A stretch of DNA of 64,000 nucleotides from DASQHY01 sp035602605 (GTDB lineage: Bacteria; Acidobacteriota; Terriglobia; Acidiferrales; UBA7541), in NCBI GenBank assembly GCA_035602605.1, contig DATNLZ010000075.1, positions 1 to 64,000 on the forward strand, given 5' to 3'. Shown here piece after piece: positions 60,469 through 64,000 of this stretch; within the stretch, counting starts at the first letter, position 1; the number at the start of each line of letters is the position of its first letter. The position numbers and the translations under genes were made by a program. The notes under the pieces are model-generated. The model made no database searches and had not been told where the DNA came from. It saw nothing but the letters and a program-made list of their open reading frames with translations.

Positions 60469-61583
60469 CGGACTCCTGCGGGAGCAGCGCGGCAAAGGTT
60501 AAGCACGCGCTTCTCAAGGGTTGCGTAAATGTCATCGATGCCAAGAACCTGGTCCACTGCGCCCGTTTTAATGGCTTCGGCTGGCATGCCGAAAATTACC
60601 GCGGTAGCTTCGTCCTGGGCGATCACAAAACCGCCGGCGGCCTTGATGGCCCTCACGCCATTGGCACCATCATTGCCCATGCCTGTGAGCACCACGCCCA
60701 GGGACAGCCCCCCCGCGTAGGCCGCGACACTCTCCATCGTTACATCGATATTGGGTAGATATCCGTTTATGCGTCCGCTGGCGTCGAGTTGAATACGGCC
60801 TGCGGGCGTAACCCGCAAATGATGAGAGCCTGGACAGACGTAGAGATGACCTGGCTGCAGCGATTCATTGTGCTCGGCATCTTTTACCGGAATGCTCGTG
60901 AATTCGGCAAGCTGCACGGCAAATTGAGAGGTAAAAGGTGCCGGCATGTGTTGGACCAAAATTACGGCTCCAGGAAACTCGGAAGTAAATCCCGGTGCCA
61001 GACGCATGACCGTCGCTGGTCCTCCAGTCGAAGCGGCAATCACGACGACGGGAAAACGCGTGTCGCGGGGCGGCGTGCGCGAACCACCTTCAATTGTTCG
61101 CGCAGAGGAATGATCACGGTGGTTGGGCACCGCAGCCGGATTGCGACCGGACGCAGTTCGAATCACGCGCACCTTCGCAGCCATCCGGAGCTTGCGAAGC
61201 AAATCATCGCTAACCGATTTCATATCGAGGTCAATCCCACTCGATGGTTTTGAGACGAATTCAATTGCGCCAAGCTCGAGTGCGCGCAGCGTGCTGTCAG
61301 CACCTTCGCGCGATTCGGAGCTGACAATCACGATAGGCCGTGGGTTTTTCGACATTATGAGCGCAGTAGCTTGCAAGCCGTCCATGCGCGGCATATTGAT
61401 GTCCATCGTGATCACGTCAGGCTTTAGCGAGTCCGCCAGCAAAACGGCTTCGTGGCCGTCTTTCGCTTGACCAGCGACTTCCATTTGCGGATCGGACGCG
61501 ATGAGGCGTTCGAGTACCTTGCGCATGAAAGCGGAGTCATCCACTACCAGGACGCGGATTCGTTTTGTGGTGTTGCTGGCCAT
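60465..61583 (-). CDS. cheB: Chemotaxis protein-glutamate methylesterase CheB
   Basis: The protein is 372 residues and removes methyl groups from (and deamidates) chemoreceptors. The receiver domain (about 8-125) has the acceptor Asp61 in VITMDINMPRMDG. A basic linker (about 135-175) leads to the methylesterase domain with the catalytic triad Ser185 (AASTGGPATV), His212 (VQHMPAPFT) and Asp305 (GMGNDGANG). No cheR gene is seen in the window; it may lie beyond the right edge. The gene is 60 bp after cheA. Confidence 0.96.
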   Translation of the reverse strand: MASNTTKRIRVLVVDDSAFMRKVLERLIASDPQMEVAGQAKDGHEAVLLADSLKPDVITMDINMPRMDGLQATALIMSKNPRPIVIVSSESREGADSTLRALELGAIEFVSKPSSGIDLDMKSVSDDLLRKLRMAAKVRVIRTASGRNPAAVPNHRDHSSARTIEGGSRTPPRDTRFPVVVIAASTGGPATVMRLAPGFTSEFPGAVILVQHMPAPFTSQFAVQLAEFTSIPVKDAEHNESLQPGHLYVCPGSHHLRVTPAGRIQLDASGRINGYLPNIDVTMESVAAYAGGLSLGVVLTGMGNDGANGVRAIKAAGGFVIAQDEATAVIFGMPAEAIKTGAVDQVLGIDDIYATLEKRVLNLCRAAPAGVR

Positions 61584-61643
61584 TGTCCTGAAAAAGTTCT
61601 CTTCAGATCTGCGTGTTACTAAAGACCGTTTGTCTCCAATACC

Positions 61644-64000
61644 TCAACCCACTGTCACCGCCGTTTGCGGGTTCGGCTGCCGTGAGTCGGAGCCGATTAG
61701 TTGCGCGACGACCGCAATGAGTTGATCTTCTTGTACCGGCTTGGTCAAGAAACCAGATGCGCCTTCCTTAAGAGCTCGGTCGCGATGTTTCGCGCCGGCG
61801 CGGGACGTTACTACCAATACCGGAATGCGACGCGTTGTGGAACTCTGGCGAAGTTGGGCCATCAGCTCGTAGCCATTCATACGCGGCATCTCGAGGTCGG
61901 TAATGACTAAGTGGCAGCCAACTTGAGCAATTAACTCGGCAGCATCGAGGCCGTCGGTAGCCAGCTTGACGCGATAACCCGCCTTTTCGAGCATGCGGCC
62001 GACAAATTTACGAACGCTGATGGAATCATCGGCAACGACTACAACCTTTTCCTGGCGGATCTGGTCGATGGCTTCAGCAGGAATACTGCCGCGGGCAACG
62101 GCTGCCGCACCAGGGGCAAATACCCGTGCAGCCGCGGAGGTGGGCAGTAGAGCCTTGCGATCAGCCGGCTCAGAAGAAACCAGGCGGTTCAAGTCGATCA
62201 GCAAAATCAGACTGCCGTCAGGGGCGATCGTCGTTCCGGAGAAAAGTTTTACCTTGCGCAAATACTCGCCTAAATTCTTGATGACGATTTCATCTTTGCC
62301 CAGCACCTCTTCGACGATGACGCCAATTTGGCGATTGGCAACATTCGCGATCACCATGCGAAAGTAGCCATTCATGGGTTCGAGCGGCTGAAGACCGAGA
62401 TGGGTATCAAGACGCACAACTTCGGTGACCACATCGCGAACCTTTGTGAGCAACTTGCCGCCAACATCTTCAATTTCATCGGCGCGCAGGCGGCGAATTT
62501 CTTCGACGACAGCGAGAGGCAACGCGAAAGTCGTCGCTCCGCAGCGCACGAATAAAGCAGGGGAAATGATGAGCGTCAGAGGGACCTTCAAGATGAATTT
62601 AGTGCCAGCGCCGGGTTCGCTGCGAATCTCCACTTCACCGTCGAGCGCGTTGAGATTAGCGCGCACTACATCGAGGCCAACACCGCGACCGGCAAGTTCC
62701 GTCATGTTGGAAGCAGTGGAAAATCCGGGGTGAAAAAGAATTTCGCGAAGGTCGCGCTCGGTGAGCCGGTCGGCAGTTTCGACGGAAACCAGGCCTCGCT
62801 CGATGGCGGTGGCACGCACGCGCTCGTAATTGATTCCCCGGCCGTCGTCTTCGACTTCGATATAAATATGATTGCCGCGATGGTAGGCGCGCAGCGACAC
62901 GGTTCCGGGAACCGGCTTGCCAAGCGCCTTGCGTTCCACGGCTAGCTCAATTCCGTGAGCCACGGCGTTGCGGACCAGATGTACTAGGGGATCAGAAATT
63001 TGCTGAATAATATTGTTGTCGAGCTCGGTTTCGGCCCCTTCCAGGTCGAGGTCAACTTGTTTCCCGGCGACTTTAGCGGCATCGCGAACCGCGCGGGTTA
63101 GCCGCGTGAAGAGAATACCGATGGGCACCATGCGCGCGGCTGTGATTTCATCCTGGAGGCGATGCGCGAGTTTTGTGAACTCGTCAATGTCCCCATCGAC
63201 CCGGCCCATATAGGACGTGAGCTGGGTGAGAACCTCGGTAACATCGGCGGAAATCTCGGTCATGGTTCTGGAAAGGATATTGAAATCGTCGTAGCGATCC
63301 ATTTCCAGGTCGCTGAAATCGGGAGTGGAGCCGGTGCGGCCGCGCCCGCTATAGTCACTAGAGAATTGATTCTTGGGTCCGGCCGCAGCTGCCATAGGGC
63401 CAGAGAATCGGCTGTTATTGATGCGCGTAAATTCGTATTTATCCTGGAATTCTCCTACCTTGGCGTGTAGGCGCGCTTTTGAAAAGCTCAGGGTTTCCAC
63501 TAGTTTTGCAAGCTCGGCTAGGCGACCGACCATTCTCGTACGGTTGATGACCAACTCCCCGACGTTATTCATCATGCGATCCAGCCGGTCGAGCGAGATA
63601 CGCACGGATTTTTGCTGTGGCTGGCCGGATGGAATGCGCGATGCCTTGGGGGCAGCAACAGTGGCGTGCTCGCGCGCACCTTCGGGACCGGCCGCCTCGC
63701 CCGAATCTAACGAGGCCGCAACGTCGTCAGAAGGCAGATCTTGCGAGGCATCACCTGTCGAGTTCTGATCCGCTTCATCGATCATTTCTTCAGGGGCGAA
63801 TTCCGCGAGGCGCACGAGGAGTGATTCGACCGTGGCACGCTGGACGGCTTCGGTTTCCCACTGGCGATGCAGACACTTTTTAAGAACGTCGACGGATTCG
63901 AGACAAACGTCCACGATTTCCGGAGAGGGCTTGAGCTCGCTTTCACGCAACCGGCCAATGACGTCTTCGACGCGGTGGGCTATGGCACTCAAGCGATGTA
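61644..64000 (-). CDS. cheA: Hybrid CheA histidine kinase with C-terminal receiver, 5' end outside window
   Basis: Partial: the reading frame runs off the right edge, and the apparent TTG start at 63992 lies inside the HPt domain (LSAIAHRVEDVIGRL), about 20 residues after the expected phospho-His, which is not visible. Visible parts are the end of HPt, an acidic Ser-rich linker, the dimerisation region (ISLDRLDRMMNNVGELVINRTRM), and the kinase domain with N-box HLVRNAVAHGIE and DDGRGI. A CheW-like P5 domain and a receiver follow (ADDSISVRKFVG, acceptor in LVITDLEMPRMNG, Lys in FLTKPVQ). CheA-receiver hybrids are typical of Frz/Chp-type systems controlling surface motility or pili. Confidence 0.95.
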   Translation of the reverse strand, partial: HRLSAIAHRVEDVIGRLRESELKPSPEIVDVCLESVDVLKKCLHRQWETEAVQRATVESLLVRLAEFAPEEMIDEADQNSTGDASQDLPSDDVAASLDSGEAAGPEGAREHATVAAPKASRIPSGQPQQKSVRISLDRLDRMMNNVGELVINRTRMVGRLAELAKLVETLSFSKARLHAKVGEFQDKYEFTRINNSRFSGPMAAAAGPKNQFSSDYSGRGRTGSTPDFSDLEMDRYDDFNILSRTMTEISADVTEVLTQLTSYMGRVDGDIDEFTKLAHRLQDEITAARMVPIGILFTRLTRAVRDAAKVAGKQVDLDLEGAETELDNNIIQQISDPLVHLVRNAVAHGIELAVERKALGKPVPGTVSLRAYHRGNHIYIEVEDDGRGINYERVRATAIERGLVSVETADRLTERDLREILFHPGFSTASNMTELAGRGVGLDVVRANLNALDGEVEIRSEPGAGTKFILKVPLTLIISPALFVRCGATTFALPLAVVEEIRRLRADEIEDVGGKLLTKVRDVVTEVVRLDTHLGLQPLEPMNGYFRMVIANVANRQIGVIVEEVLGKDEIVIKNLGEYLRKVKLFSGTTIAPDGSLILLIDLNRLVSSEPADRKALLPTSAAARVFAPGAAAVARGSIPAEAIDQIRQEKVVVVADDSISVRKFVGRMLEKAGYRVKLATDGLDAAELIAQVGCHLVITDLEMPRMNGYELMAQLRQSSTTRRIPVLVVTSRAGAKHRDRALKEGASGFLTKPVQEDQLIAVVAQLIGSDSRQPNPQTAVTVG

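Noticed and set aside
1..64000. CRISPR arrays, tRNA or rRNA genes, insertion sequences, prophage
   Set aside because: No regularly spaced repeats, tRNA-like cloverleaf with a GTTCRA loop, rRNA sequence, transposase or integrase gene was recognised by eye; a covariance-model search would be decisive for small RNAs.

Overview
The window looks like a chromosomal piece of an acidobacterium, probably Acidobacteriota class Terriglobia. The inference rests on gene content: a large TonB-dependent receptor with an N-terminal carboxypeptidase-regulatory-like domain, hopanoid head-group genes (hpnI, hpnJ, hpnK, hpnL-like), two back-to-back haem operons, a DUF4388-containing chemosensory operon and a DUF4129/DUF4350/MoxR/DUF58 membrane cluster. 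No rRNA, tRNA, CRISPR array, transposase or prophage gene was recognised.

Layout. (1) 0.1-5.2 kb: a small orphan ORF, an XRE regulator, then a PepSY-protein / OmpR-type response regulator / histidine kinase operon. A perfect CTTAAG-N5-CTTAAG direct repeat, the form of a PmrA/QseB box, lies in front of it. An EamA permease and an MFS permease follow. (2) 5.5-11 kb: a secreted GH78 alpha-L-rhamnosidase with a possible LacI-type operator, a UbiX-like flavin prenyltransferase and a TPR protein. (3) 11.2-22 kb: a hopanoid/glycolipid island. hpnI, hpnK and hpnJ are the genes known to make bacteriohopanetetrol cyclitol ether; here they are interleaved with an ArnC/DPMS-like polyprenyl-phosphate glycosyltransferase, an HpnL-like membrane protein and three polytopic ArnT/PMT-like glycosyltransferases, two of them tandem paralogues. 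(4) 22.3-34.4 kb: a DUF5666 protein and TonB receptor pair, a small lmo0937-like membrane protein, a redoxin, a ChlI-like AAA+ ATPase with a VWA partner, a DUF885 peptidase-like protein, a TPR protein and an acyl-CoA thioesterase.

(5) 34.5-45.5 kb: haem biosynthesis. hemE-hemN-hemG plus an RskA-like membrane protein run left, and ccsA/hemX-like-hemA-hemC-hemD-hemB-hemL run right, from a shared 171-bp gap. Together they cover glutamyl-tRNA to protoporphyrin IX; only ferrochelatase is absent. (6) 45.7-54.6 kb: a run of overlapping genes for a six-TM protein, DUF4129, DUF4350, MoxR and DUF58, then SpoIIM-like and RDD genes whose start codons lie 2 bp apart in opposite directions, then DUF4337 and DUF421 proteins. 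(7) 54.6-57.7 kb: about 1 kb without a recognisable gene, an amidase and a Tat-signal protein. (8) 57.8-64 kb: a tightly packed chemosensory operon read leftward, CheA-REC hybrid (cut by the window edge), CheB, two CheW proteins, REC-DUF4388 and REC-coiled-coil.

Many starts were moved inward from the longest open frame on the basis of ribosome binding sites, signal peptides, family N-termini or stop/start overlaps. Non-ATG starts (GTG, TTG) are common, above all in the haem operon. The candidate for an undescribed system is the hopanoid island, where hopanoid head-group enzymes sit with polyprenyl-phosphate-dependent glycosyltransferases.
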